From: Pontiellaceae bacterium B12227
GTDB taxonomy: Bacteria > Verrucomicrobiota > Kiritimatiellia > Kiritimatiellales > Pontiellaceae
Assembly: GCA_029432775.1 (NCBI GenBank)
Contig: JAROAZ010000001.1
Location: forward strand, 248,001 to 312,000
Reading direction: 5' to 3'
Length of the DNA: 64,000 bases
A program made the position numbers and the translations under genes. Numbering within the stretch: the first letter of the stretch is position 1; each line of letters begins with the position of its first letter. The notes under the pieces are model-generated. The model was not told the origin of the DNA. It ran no database searches and was given only the letters and a program-made list of their open reading frames with translations. Below are positions 8,526 through 18,829 of the stretch, in pieces.

Positions 8526-10918
8526 TTAAAAAGAATGAATGAGCTTGGCCTGTTCAAAAATGCCGCGAGGCGATCCGTAGAGCAGATAAAACTCACCGCG
8601 CAACACTTCATGGGTACCGCCCGGCGTTCGCTCCGGATTGAGCATGCCAAGCAGATTTCCGCGGAAACCGTCCCACTGCATGGCAGGAATTCGAAACGGG
8701 GAATCGCGGGTCTCCACAAACAACCGGCGGTCGTCTTTGTAGAGTACCGCCCCGCTTTCATCATCCACCCCGATAATGGAATTCACATTGATGTCGCTAT
8801 TCGGGAAATAGAGCCCCAGCGCACCATCCCGATCCAGGTCATCCGAGTCGGCCAGAATGAACAGCGGCACCGGCACGGAAGAATAATTGGGTAAAGCATA
8901 ACCGGGAGCCCGCGTTGCAAGCGACGTATCCCGATGGACTGCGCGCGCGGTCACGTTGCTACCGCGCGGTTGCATGATCAAATTCGAAATGTCTGATCCG
9001 TTCAGATAACCGTAGAATTCCGGAGCCCATAGTGAGCGATCCATCCGGATCGATATGGAAAAGCGTAGAACCCCCATATCGTTCGAACTTGCCGGATGAA
9101 GTCCGGCCGGCTCCGCCACGGAAAGATCTGTCACCTCGCCGGCAACGGGATCGTACAGTGGCCCAAGATTGTGCTGCAGGATGCAATGACCGGGATCGCG
9201 CACATAAAACGGTATTCATAGTAGTGCCGGAATCCCGTCGCGTTGGTGCACACTTCATAGGTGCAGTAATAATCGAACTCGCTCGTAATCTCCGTCGCCT
9301 GGCGCCCCGAGAGCAAACTCTCGTCGATCGAGTCCCAGTCGTTGGAGCCGCCGGATTCCGCATAGCCGTCGTTCGCCAGGTTTTCCCATTCAGTGAAATC
9401 AAACTGGCCGTCGCCGCGGTACAGGCAGCAGGGGCGCGGCGCAACCACCAGCGCGGAGTTATCGAGCGTTTCCAGCACCCGGCAGACCGTTCCGGCCGGG
9501 TCGCTGAACCCGGCCTGGGTCGGGTTGTAGCGCTTTCCGTGCAAGTCGTCGCGGATGGCGGACTGCCCGCCGCGGCCATAGCGATCCGCCTGGAACCCCA
9601 TCACATCGCCGATGCCCGGCAACGCCAGCCGGTTAATGTAGCCACCGCCGAAATCGGAAACACCCAGCTCGAAGTCCCCGGAAGAAAGCGTGTGCGTGGT
9701 CAGCGAGGGATCGTTTTCAGCGGCAACCACAAACCAATCTTCCAGCGGCGCATGCTCAATGCCGAAGAATGCCTGCGCCCCGTCAGCCGGCACATACACC
9801 ACACGGTTGCTCCCCTGCATAGGAGCGCCTGACAAATCGGCGCAAAGCGCCCTGCCCCCTGCATTTGTTGAATAGGCAATGGGTCGCCAGCCGGAGGTCA
9901 GATTGGTGCTGGCAACAACGGAAAGCTCCGCTGCGTCCCCGGAAGTCCCTACCTCCAGTTGCATGACCCCATCGTCCACAACCGCCGAAACAATATGCGT
10001 GCGCGCAACCGTGCCCGAGAAAAGCAGCTGGCTTCGATCGTTGCTTAAAGACAGGGATTCATTGCTAATGTTTACCGCGACCAGCGCATTGGAAAGCATA
10101 CTGAATTCCTCCGCACTGAACGTGTCGTCCCCCAGATCCATTAAAACCAGATTTGCAATTTCCGTACAGGTTGCCGCGGATGCATCCACTTCCAGCACAA
10201 TCGATCCCTGAAGGGAAAAGGTGTTCGCAAAAATGGTGGAAACTGCACCCGCACCGTCCAGCTCAAAAGCAACCCGGGACGCGGATGCGGTGCCCAGCCC
10301 AAATTCTCCACCGATCTCCACCGTGGCCCCCGCCCCGGAAAGCTCCAGCAACCCGGCGGTAAAATCGAGGTTGTTGTCCACCGTCAGCATTCCGCCGGAA
10401 ATCCTGAACGAAGCGGATTCATTCAGGCCCAGATCAATATCGCCCGCGTTGGCTCCGCCGAACGATGCATCCACATGGATCGTGCCGTTCCTCAGCTCAA
10501 CGCTACTGCCGGGACTCAGCACCGTTGCGCCGCCGAATACATTCAGTCTCAAAGCCTTCGTGACCAGCGAGCCGCCATCGACCACCAGATGCCCCTCCCC
10601 GTTGTCCACAATGCCGACAACGGTCTGGTTGCTGTTGGTCATCGCGCCGCCGGCGGCAATGGTGACGGCATTGGTTGCGCCACGCCCGGCCTGCAACTGC
10701 CCATGCATCGGCACCGCCTGATGGATCGTCATGCCGGATGCGGACATGAACAGCGCATTGTCGGTGGCCGTCGGCCAGTCCGCCGCCCCGCCCGCATCGC
10801 TCCAGTTGGCGTCATCAAACCAATCGTTCGGGGCAACACCGCCGCCTTGGTAGACATAGTTTGCGCCAAAGGCGGGTGCGCAAAGCAGTATGATCGCAAT
10901 GACCGTTCTAATCATCAT
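8526..10918 (-). pseudogene. Frameshifted relative of the unrecognised large secreted family (31727-33826)
   Basis: Two overlapping frames (9131-10918, 595 residues; 8526-9203, 225 residues) together make one protein. The intact relative at 31727-33826 reads straight through the junction (RHYYEYRYVREPGHCLLQHNLGP), while here FRHYYEYRF is followed by a shift before VRDPGHCILQHNLGP. The break is at the minus-strand TTTT run at 9206-9209; one extra T would restore the frame. Order: signal peptide, strand-rich N-terminal module (residues about 20-300, near-copy of the next gene's), short linker, then the unrecognised domain with YGRGGQSAIRD and RYNPTQAGFSDPAGT. The frameshift may be real or an assembly error in a homopolymer; no canonical slippery site is seen. 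Confidence 0.75.
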
Positions 10919-10930
10919 GTGCCTCAGCCC

Positions 10931-13900
10931 CTATTGCCTTTCAACCTGAATCCGATATGCCGCACTATCCAACGTGTTTGTATCCGCCAACACCGCAAGG
11001 CCATCAGCCCCAATCACCACATCAACCGCTTCCCACACGTTGGAAATGAGGTTTTCCGAACGAAGCAACACATAGCTGCGCCCCGCCTTGCCGTCGAACG
11101 CCACAACGGCGTTTGTTCCAACAGCGAGCCCCTCCGCCCGGAAACAGTCCGAAGCCGATGCGCCGTCGGTTCCGGCAATGGATTCATCGCGGTCGCCCAA
11201 GCCATCGCCATCCAAGTCGCCGTCGGAAGCGCGGATCCAATCAACCCGGAATTCCGACAGTGTATTGACCGGATTAAGCCTCATTCGTGTAATGGTTTGT
11301 CCGTCCCATTGGGCATGTCCCCCGACCGGGATCACCACCGTGTTGGTCTCCCCCACAGCATATGGAACAGAAATCGTGCGTGCCTGATGAAAAGCATTGC
11401 TTGCCGCCGTACCCCAACGGTAGGTCAAACTGCTGCCGCCCGGCGAATGGACGCGCACCAACAGGTTCGAGACGGCGGAACCGTTGAACGAAAATCCATA
11501 GTGCTCGAACTTGCCCTGGTTGCTCTGCGCCTCGCCGACAAGCGCGCCGTTTGCCACCTGCGACCAGTTGAGGAAATCGAGCGGCGTCCAACCCTCGTAG
11601 TCGTCATCCACGTTGAACCCGAACGCCAAGTCTGCGGGGTCGTTAGCATTGCGTCCGATGGCCACTTCCAGAGTATCGCTCATGCCGTCACCATCCGAAT
11701 CAAGCAACGGATCGTTCAGTACAGCGAGAGGTGCCGGATAAGGCGCGGGAGCACTGTTCGTGTAGGGAACCATGAAACGAGGATCGGCGGGATAATCCGT
11801 CGGCGCGCCGCTGACATACCAGTTGTTGCCGTCGCCCAACAGGAGAGACTGGCCATTGGCAGGCAGCGCGTCGTAGCGCGCCATCAGCTTCATCTCCATT
11901 TCCGCAAACCGATTGGTTTCCACATATTTCAAATCGTAAAGCTCGAACGGATCGTCCGCCAGGTTGAACAGGCTTTTGCGGCTCCCAATGCGGTGGATCT
12001 TCCAATCGTCATCGCGCAACGAAATTTCCTGACCCCAGTCCCAGAAAAGTTCCTTCGTGCGAACAACGGCATTCTCCTGCCCGGTCAGGCGCGGAAGGAT
12101 GTCCACGCCGTCAAACTCGGAGGGCACGGCTCCACCCGCCAGCTTGAGCACGGTGGCCGTGAAGTCCAGCGTCCAGACCGGTTCTTCGATCACCTGATTG
12201 GTCGGGATGTGACCTTTCCAGTAGGCCAGCATGGGCACCTTCACGCCGCCTTCCCAAAGGCTTCCCTTCTCGCCGCGCAGGGGAATGTTTTCATTGCCAG
12301 TCCATTTATCCAGCGTGCCGGAGCCGGGCACGCCGTCCCAGAACTTAGGCTGCGCCCCGTTGTCGCCCGCGAACAGGATCAGCGTGTCTTCCTCCAACCC
12401 CAAGTCGCGAAGCTTCTGCATCACACCACCGACCGCGTCGTCGATCGCCCAAACCAGCCCAAGGCCGAGGCGGCGGATATCGTCCAACTCGGCGCTGTAG
12501 TGCGGATAGTCGAGTTCGGGAAAATCAAGGTAGTAGGAATCGGTCTTGGCCATGCGGGGCAAATGCGGGCCAAAGAGCGTCAGATAAAGAAAGAACGGCT
12601 GATCCTGATTGCGCTCAATGAATGCTTCGGCCGCCTCGCCCTGCACGATCACGCGGTTGCGCGCATCGCTGATCGATTGGTGCGGCACCGTGTTGCCCGC
12701 CAAATCAAAGTTGGCAACATAGGGACTGACCGGGTTGCGGAAATATTCCTGGAAGCCGCGCGCCTCTGGATAATAGTCGTCCTTGGTTCCGGGATAATCG
12801 ATGCCCGCCACCGTGTCCGGCGGCGGCTCCAGATGCCACTTGCCCACAATGCCCGTACGGTAGGTTCCCAGCTCAACCAGCCGTTCGGCAATGGTCGGCA
12901 CATCCAGCGGCACGGGGCACGGCCCCCAGATGTCGCCGTTCTGGCGCGTGCCGAAGGTGTTCTGGATGCGGCCGGACATGATCCCCGCGCGCGATGGAAC
13001 GCATTGCGGCGAGGTTGAGTAGCCGTTGGCCATCAAGGCACCGCCCGCCGCGAGCGAATCGAGTACCGGCGTCCGCACGTTGCCGTCGATGCCGTGGATC
13101 CCCAGATCCGTGAAGCCGTGGTCGTCGGTGTAGATCACGATTATATTCGGACGTTTGACCGGCGCACCGACGAAAAGCAACTGGTTGCTCGACGCGTTTA
13201 GCGATAGCTCCCCGTCCATATTCACCAACGCAATCCCACTGGAGAGCGCATCGAACTCCGATGCGCTGAACGCATCGTTTTGCAGCTCGATCAGCACGAG
13301 ATTTTGTGTCGCCGTGTTTTCAACAAACGAACCATTGATCGTGATGGCAGGCATTCCGGTTAGCTCAACCGCATCGGCCACGATGGTCGAAACCCCACCC
13401 GCTGCGCCGAGGACAAAATCCAGCTCTGTTTCGCTGGCCACCGTCGTACCCAGCTTCAGCTGGTTTCCGACATAAATGCTCCCGTCCTCCCCCAGAACTT
13501 CCAACCGACCTGCGGTAAAGTCGAGGTTGTTGTCCACGATCAGCGATCCTCCGGACACCGAGAGCGTCGCCGATTCGTCCAAGCCCAGGTCAAGGTCACC
13601 GGCGTTGGCACCGCCGAATGACGCATCAACATGGATCGTCCCGCTTTTCAACTCGACCGAGCTTCCGGGACTCAGCAGCGTTGCCCCGCCGTACACATTC
13701 AGACGAAGCGATTTAGTGACCAGAGAACCCCCATCAACAATCAGATGTCCTTCACCGCGGGTCACGATGCCGACCACCGTCTGGTTGGCGTTCGAGACCA
13801 CGCCACCCGTAGCAATCGTCACGGTGTTGGTTGCTCCGCGTCCCACCTGGAATTGGCTGTGTGCCGGAACAGCCTGGAAAACGCTCATTCCCTTTTCGGA

Positions 13901-14080
13901 AGTGAACAGCGCATTGTCGACCGCCGTCGGCCAGTTGTTCGCGCCGCCGGCATCGCTCCAGTTGGCATCGTCGAACCAATCGTCCGGATCGGTGCCGTTG
14001 CCTTGGTAGACATAGTTGGCGGCAAATGCCGATCCGCAAAGCACGAAAGCCAGGATTGCCACAGTGCCCTTTGTGCTCAT
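10931..14080 (-). CDS. Sulfatase (S1, formylglycine-dependent) fused to strand-rich and sugar-binding-like modules
   Basis: 1049 residues with signal peptide. Residues about 20-310 are the strand-rich N-terminal module. The sulfatase domain starts at RPNIIVIYTDDHG (metal-binding DD) and has the modification motif C-V-P-S-R at about residue 358, then GKWHLEPP and the FAGDNGA metal site. The C-terminal part has one locus beta-sandwich (FGFNVDDDYEGW), a DGDLDGDGLGDRDES Ca-binding-like segment and the tail DGKAGRSYVLLRSENL. Known family role: hydrolysis of sulfate esters from carbohydrates after Cys is converted to formylglycine. Its ATG overlaps the upstream stop (ATGA, 14077-14080), so it is translationally coupled to the DUF5722-like gene. 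No maturase gene is in the window. Confidence 0.9.
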   Translation of the reverse strand: MSTKGTVAILAFVLCGSAFAANYVYQGNGTDPDDWFDDANWSDAGGANNWPTAVDNALFTSEKGMSVFQAVPAHSQFQVGRGATNTVTIATGGVVSNANQTVVGIVTRGEGHLIVDGGSLVTKSLRLNVYGGATLLSPGSSVELKSGTIHVDASFGGANAGDLDLGLDESATLSVSGGSLIVDNNLDFTAGRLEVLGEDGSIYVGNQLKLGTTVASETELDFVLGAAGGVSTIVADAVELTGMPAITINGSFVENTATQNLVLIELQNDAFSASEFDALSSGIALVNMDGELSLNASSNQLLFVGAPVKRPNIIVIYTDDHGFTDLGIHGIDGNVRTPVLDSLAAGGALMANGYSTSPQCVPSRAGIMSGRIQNTFGTRQNGDIWGPCPVPLDVPTIAERLVELGTYRTGIVGKWHLEPPPDTVAGIDYPGTKDDYYPEARGFQEYFRNPVSPYVANFDLAGNTVPHQSISDARNRVIVQGEAAEAFIERNQDQPFFLYLTLFGPHLPRMAKTDSYYLDFPELDYPHYSAELDDIRRLGLGLVWAIDDAVGGVMQKLRDLGLEEDTLILFAGDNGAQPKFWDGVPGSGTLDKWTGNENIPLRGEKGSLWEGGVKVPMLAYWKGHIPTNQVIEEPVWTLDFTATVLKLAGGAVPSEFDGVDILPRLTGQENAVVRTKELFWDWGQEISLRDDDWKIHRIGSRKSLFNLADDPFELYDLKYVETNRFAEMEMKLMARYDALPANGQSLLLGDGNNWYVSGAPTDYPADPRFMVPYTNSAPAPYPAPLAVLNDPLLDSDGDGMSDTLEVAIGRNANDPADLAFGFNVDDDYEGWTPLDFLNWSQVANGALVGEAQSNQGKFEHYGFSFNGSAVSNLLVRVHSPGGSSLTYRWGTAASNAFHQARTISVPYAVGETNTVVIPVGGHAQWDGQTITRMRLNPVNTLSEFRVDWIRASDGDLDGDGLGDRDESIAGTDGASASDCFRAEGLAVGTNAVVAFDGKAGRSYVLLRSENLISNVWEAVDVVIGADGLAVLADTNTLDSAAYRIQVERQ

Positions 14081-17000
14081 TTCTCCACCTCAACCCGATA
14101 CATGGCCGCAGGGTTGATGTTGGTATCCGTCAACGTGATCGGCATATCTGCCGAGGCATACTGCAGATCGGCTTCGCTCCATTCATTGGAAACCAAATGC
14201 GTGGAGCGCATGAGCGAGTAAAAACGTGCCGCTTTGCCATCCACCACGACGTTGGTTCCTCCAACAATGCCATCCACCACAAAGTAGTCCGCCCCATTGG
14301 AGGGATCGGTCAACGCAATATGCTCGGCAAGTGTATCGTATCCGTCGCCGTCGAGATCCCACGCGGCCTCAAGATTGTCGAACGGATCAAAGCCGTATTG
14401 GACTTCCCAATCGTTGTCGATGCCGTCGCCGTCGGAATCGGCCGAGGCGGCATCCAGGCCGAGCAGGCTTTCGCGCTCGTCGGAATAGCCGTTGCCGTTG
14501 GAATCGGAATCGGCCAGATTCGGCAATCCGTCACCGTCTGGATCCTCGAATCCCTCGTCGGCATTCACAAGTCCGTCACCGTCAAAGTCGAGTGATGAAC
14601 CGAAATAGAGGTAGTCGATTTCAAAGTCGTAGGGCGTTGTACTTCCGACAGGGTCGAGCCGCCATGCCGTGATGTTCTGACCCGCCCAATGTTCATGGCT
14701 CGAGAGGTCAACCGATACAACCTGGAATTCATCTGACGCAACGACTGGGATCAAGGCGGAACGCGCTGCGGAAAACGCAACCTCCCCGTCTTTCTTCCAG
14801 AAGAATTGCCAATTGCCGCCCTTCCCGGTCTTCAGGCGAAGCAGCAGCGTCTCCTGGCCGTCGCCATAGGTGTTGACATTCTGGTTGGTGATCTGCGGAT
14901 CGCCGTGGTCGACCGTCGCGAAAAACATTCCGTTGGAGGTTCCATAGACTGGCAGATTGCGCGTTCCGATATCAGGATCGTCCTCCTCGAAATCGTAGCG
15001 CAGCTCAATGTCGGCTAGATTGATTTCATCCCAGTTAGTGATCGGGATATAAGCCAGGTAGGGATCGAACACCGCCGCCTCGCTGGGTGTACCATAGGCC
15101 TGCATGACATACCACGACGGGCGCTTGCGATAGAGCTGGTAGACATCCGGCTCGGCGGGATTGCCCGCCCACAAACCAAAGAGCAGGTTGGCTTCATTCG
15201 GATGATCGGCCTGGCGATGATAGAGGTACGCCTCAACGCCGGGCACCTGCTCGGTAATCTTGTGCGAATAGGCCAACGCCGCCGCCTGCTCATTTTCCTT
15301 GAACACATCGCCATCGATCTTCACATCAAAGCCCTGCTCGCCCAGATTAATCGTGCGCACCTGGCCCTTGTAGAGCATCGACTCCTGCTGAAGATAGCGC
15401 CGCGCCACCTGCAGATTGCTGAACGTGACATATTCCGTATCGAACGAGTCGGTCGGCTGTGTGTCGTTCCAAAAATCCTGCCCGCGCAGGCTTACGGGAT
15501 AGGGATGAATGCAGAGCGCCCAGGGGAAGTCGCCCTCCTCTTTTGCACGGGCGGCGAACGTATCCAGGAAGTCCTTCACCTTACCGGCGCGCAAAGTTCC
15601 TTGCGGCGCCGCCTTGTCCCAATAGTGCGTGAACGAAACATAGATCCGGTAGTCGGGATGCTGGCTACGGAGCGCAAGATCGGCCATTCGGCAGGCCACG
15701 AGGTAGGTTTCGATCACTTTATCGAGTTCGATTTCTCCCAGGTTATACCACGACCAATGCGCATCCACCTCATTGCCGATTGTAAAGCGGAAGAGCTGCC
15801 CGTTCTCGCCGGAGGGATTGGAAAAATAGCGTCCAAGGTATTCCAACAAACCGCGGTAGTAGGCCAGCCCGACCGGATCGCCCACGTTATGAGCCACGGA
15901 AAATGCGTTGGGCGAATTGGTTGCCGACAGCGGATGGCGGAGTGGGTTGAAGCGCTGACTGGGCGTGCCCTCATCAAGCCAGTAATCCTGCAGTGAGTTC
16001 AGCGAGGTGATGACCGTTGCCATGCCGTTGGTGGTCACATAGCGGATTTTGTCGCCCAGATTGTTGTGAATGTAGTTTTCGTTGATCCCGATATCAAACT
16101 CGTCAACTGGCCAGGTTGCAGCGGGAGCGAGCGAAAGGTCGAGCGCGCTTTTCTGAGTAAAATTCATCTTATTGGCGTGGGAGCCCAGATTGACCTTATC
16201 CACAAAATCGCCGCCATCCATTCCTTTGAACGAAGCAAATGGAGTCAGAGGGGTCGTCCGGTCAGTCGAAAAGGTCCAGACCCGCCCCCCATCTACCACA
16301 GGCACCGCCGGCGTGAAGAGCGGATTATCAGTCACCGCCACCCAGTCCAGTTCAAAGGTTCCGCCCACAAAGTGGGAGGCAGGATATCCGCTCGGATTTG
16401 CATTGGGCGCATCGATACGTATCTTGACATTGCCGTGCCAGTTCAGCGAGCCGGCGGACTGGTTCAACCGCACACGATAGACATGCCATTCGCCATCCGG
16501 AATCAGCGTATCTTCCAGCCGCGCTGTACCCGATTCACCCTGTACAAAACCATAGATTGCCATCGGCACCCTAGGCAGTTCCCCCGTATAACCTGAGAGT
16601 CGGTACTTCATGGCAAACTCCTTGGCCACCTCCAGGTTTACGCGTGTCGGAATACCATCCTGCAAGCCCGGATCCCAGGGCTCTCCTGCATCGGGGAATT
16701 CGTAGTCCGCCACCAGTACACCGTTTTCCGCCAACGGCGACGCAAACCCCTTCCCGGCCGATAAGTACTTCCATCCCTGTTCCGAGTCCTCGGTATAGCT
16801 CAGTTCCGAAAGATCAGTTACAAACCGGGCAGTGCCCAGCTGATTGGTGCCGCCGGAGGTCAGAATATATTTTGAATAAAGTCGATCGCGAACCCCATTG
16901 TAACGTGGAAGCGTAATCGTCGGCTGTGCTGCCCCCGACCAAGTGCTGGAAGGTACGCCCAGATCGATGAACACATCCAATCCCGTATAGCTGCGGTCGC

Positions 17001-17589
17001 CCGTGAAATCGTCGCGATAGGTCACCGCGCACCAATCAATATCGAGCACCGCATTCGAGTTGACCGCATAGGTCTGGCTCTGAGCCGGATCGATCCGCAA
17101 CGTTCGCATACCGGTCCAGTTCGCGACCGATGCGCGGATAATATGCCACGCTCCATCGGCCGGGAGTGAAACATCTGTGAAATCCGGCAGGCCGTAAATA
17201 CGAATCGGCATATCTGCCCCGCCTGCGGTTCCGCTCACCCGCGCACGCATCGAAAACTGTCCGACAAAATCGGCGTTTACCCGGTTTTCCGGAAAACGGA
17301 TCTGCGGATCAAAGCCCAGAGGGGCTGGATCCAGAAATGTCATCCGAAGGAACCCGGCACTCGACAAATCCAGCTGTTGGCAATCCGGACGGTCTTCGGT
17401 GAGATCCCGCAGCGGATTCAGCACATCATACGGTTCGATTTCCAGTAACTGGACCTCACCGGTTACCGAAGAATGCAAATGGATGGTAATTTCCGAGTCT
17501 GATGCCTTGATCAGATCCATTCCTCCGAAGACCACTCCGGGAAGAAGGAGCAGACATAGAATGGTCATATTTCTTGAAAATAAACTCAT
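14077..17589 (-). CDS. Large secreted DUF5722-like probable glycoside hydrolase
   Basis: 1170 residues; the start at 17589 is preferred over an in-frame TTG upstream because AAGGA lies 7 bp before it. Signal peptide, then two beta-sandwich segments (residues about 30-450) and a TIM-barrel-like region resembling DUF5722. Likely catalytic acids are Glu in FTIGNEVDAHW (about residue 603) and Glu in INLGEQGFDV (about 750), in the positions expected for a retaining clan-A glycosidase. After the barrel come another sandwich (HEHWAGQNITAWRLDP, FEIDYLYFG), four or five DGDG Ca-binding-like repeats and the shared tail (DGKAARFYSLMRSTHL). DUF5722 assignment and activity are from motif recognition. It is first in its operon, behind the candidate operator at 17710. 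Confidence 0.65.
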   Translation of the reverse strand: MSLFSRNMTILCLLLLPGVVFGGMDLIKASDSEITIHLHSSVTGEVQLLEIEPYDVLNPLRDLTEDRPDCQQLDLSSAGFLRMTFLDPAPLGFDPQIRFPENRVNADFVGQFSMRARVSGTAGGADMPIRIYGLPDFTDVSLPADGAWHIIRASVANWTGMRTLRIDPAQSQTYAVNSNAVLDIDWCAVTYRDDFTGDRSYTGLDVFIDLGVPSSTWSGAAQPTITLPRYNGVRDRLYSKYILTSGGTNQLGTARFVTDLSELSYTEDSEQGWKYLSAGKGFASPLAENGVLVADYEFPDAGEPWDPGLQDGIPTRVNLEVAKEFAMKYRLSGYTGELPRVPMAIYGFVQGESGTARLEDTLIPDGEWHVYRVRLNQSAGSLNWHGNVKIRIDAPNANPSGYPASHFVGGTFELDWVAVTDNPLFTPAVPVVDGGRVWTFSTDRTTPLTPFASFKGMDGGDFVDKVNLGSHANKMNFTQKSALDLSLAPAATWPVDEFDIGINENYIHNNLGDKIRYVTTNGMATVITSLNSLQDYWLDEGTPSQRFNPLRHPLSATNSPNAFSVAHNVGDPVGLAYYRGLLEYLGRYFSNPSGENGQLFRFTIGNEVDAHWSWYNLGEIELDKVIETYLVACRMADLALRSQHPDYRIYVSFTHYWDKAAPQGTLRAGKVKDFLDTFAARAKEEGDFPWALCIHPYPVSLRGQDFWNDTQPTDSFDTEYVTFSNLQVARRYLQQESMLYKGQVRTINLGEQGFDVKIDGDVFKENEQAAALAYSHKITEQVPGVEAYLYHRQADHPNEANLLFGLWAGNPAEPDVYQLYRKRPSWYVMQAYGTPSEAAVFDPYLAYIPITNWDEINLADIELRYDFEEDDPDIGTRNLPVYGTSNGMFFATVDHGDPQITNQNVNTYGDGQETLLLRLKTGKGGNWQFFWKKDGEVAFSAARSALIPVVASDEFQVVSVDLSSHEHWAGQNITAWRLDPVGSTTPYDFEIDYLYFGSSLDFDGDGLVNADEGFEDPDGDGLPNLADSDSNGNGYSDERESLLGLDAASADSDGDGIDNDWEVQYGFDPFDNLEAAWDLDGDGYDTLAEHIALTDPSNGADYFVVDGIVGGTNVVVDGKAARFYSLMRSTHLVSNEWSEADLQYASADMPITLTDTNINPAAMYRVEVEK

Positions 17590-17709
17590 GAAATCATCCT
17601 TTTTCAATGTAAAGGGCTACTCCAGCACTTTGACCCGCCCCTTGCGAAAGCTGATCAAATCCAGATGGTTCTATTTTGATCAACCCAGAATAAATCACTA
17701 TCTTTTGCA

Positions 17710-17720
17710 TACTGCAAACA
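17710..17720 (-). promoter_or_regulatory. Candidate LacI-type operator (one mismatch)
   Basis: TACTGCAAACA differs by one base from the TACTGTAAACA sites elsewhere. It sits about 120 bp before the start at 17589 in a 166-bp gap. It also forms TTTGCA-TAC-TGCAAA (17704-17718), a perfect short palindrome. Confidence 0.45.
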
Positions 17721-17755
17721 TAATCATTTTATTCCGGCACATGAAAAATGCGTAC

Positions 17756-18805
17756 TCATGGCAGGCAGATTTCCCAAATCCGGGAGAAGCTGTCGGAGCC
17801 GGATTTCCCCTCGACGGTCAGCGTGACCACCCGATCGCACCCGCCATCTTTATAGAAGTGCACGGGGTGCTGGTTGGTCGAGACGAAGCCATCTCCGAAG
17901 TCCCAATGCCATAACTGCGGCTCGCCGCCCGACTCATCCCGAAAGGCCACTTTGCGGGTTGTCCGGTCGAGCAACTTAAACGACCACTTCGCTTCCAGCA
18001 CCTTATTTTCCAGCGGCATCAGCTTAAAGCGGCGCAGGAAATCGGCATTGCTGTGCACTCCGGTTTCGCGGGAGAGATTGTTGAAGGAGCGGTATCCGTT
18101 TTTGCCGGCAGCCTCATCGTCATAGTCCAGCACGACCCAACTCAATCCAATTTCCGCTCCCTCTTTCAGCTCGGAGACCACCGCTTTTTCGGGGCCGTCG
18201 ATCGGAGCATGATCAAAGGGCGTAATCCAGAATTCGAGGGTGTAACGACCGCTCTCGCCGTGCTTGAAGAAATAGGATTGCGCCGCGTTCGACCACGGAA
18301 ACTCCAGTGCCCACGGCTGGCACCCCCAGATCATCGCCCAGTTTTTCCCAACCGAAGGCGTGAAGATATGATAATTCTGCGCCTGCACCCCCTGCATCAG
18401 ATACCCTTCCCATGAGCCATACTTTACGGCCGGATCGGCAATGGCGGTGATGGGTCCGCCCGACGCATTGCCATCGACCATGACCTCAAGAATGTCGTTG
18501 TGCATGCCCGGCATCCTGAAGTCCCAGTAATCATCATAGGCCTCATAGAGGAAATAGAGCCGGTTCAATCCCTTCACCCAGCCAACCTTCACAGAAACAT
18601 CCAGATTTGCAGGATCGTTTTTCGTTCCACGCAACGTGTCTTTCAATCGGTCCGATCCAACTGCATACGACTCCGGCACCATGGCCCAGTCCGCCACTTC
18701 CCCATCGATCCGCGGGATTTCGTGTTTCTCAAACTGATAAATTTTAAACTCGGCAATCGCATTTACCGTGCACAACAGCAAGCCCAAGAAATAGACCGAC
18801 TTCAT
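17756..18805 (-). CDS. Secreted CBM9-like protein with C-terminal PKD domain
   Basis: About 349 residues from the start at 18805 (GGAG 9 bp upstream); an ATG 15 bp earlier is possible. Signal peptide MKSVYFLGLLLCTVNAIA. The N-terminal two thirds resemble family 9-like sugar-binding domains (IPRIDGEVADWAMVPESY, RLYFLYEAYDDYWDF, YTLEFWITPFDHAP). The C-terminal 90 residues are a PKD domain with the signature WHWDFGDG. Such proteins bind polysaccharide and carry no catalytic site. It is the last gene of the 15-gene run and probably helps hold the substrate at the surface; that role is inference. Confidence 0.75.
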   Translation of the reverse strand: MKSVYFLGLLLCTVNAIAEFKIYQFEKHEIPRIDGEVADWAMVPESYAVGSDRLKDTLRGTKNDPANLDVSVKVGWVKGLNRLYFLYEAYDDYWDFRMPGMHNDILEVMVDGNASGGPITAIADPAVKYGSWEGYLMQGVQAQNYHIFTPSVGKNWAMIWGCQPWALEFPWSNAAQSYFFKHGESGRYTLEFWITPFDHAPIDGPEKAVVSELKEGAEIGLSWVVLDYDDEAAGKNGYRSFNNLSRETGVHSNADFLRRFKLMPLENKVLEAKWSFKLLDRTTRKVAFRDESGGEPQLWHWDFGDGFVSTNQHPVHFYKDGGCDRVVTLTVEGKSGSDSFSRIWEICLP

Positions 18806-18829
18806 ATTCATCATCTCCATCTCTGTATA

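Noticed and set aside
9204-9212. Programmed -1 frameshift at 9206-9209
   Set aside because: The sequence does not form a standard X-XXY-YYZ slippery heptamer in the zero frame and no downstream structure stands out; a homopolymer error or mutation is simpler.
10475-13018. 847-residue plus-strand open frame
   Set aside because: Its composition (Arg/His/Gln-rich, no domain motif) is typical of the antisense of a GC-rich gene; the minus-strand frame is a clear sulfatase.
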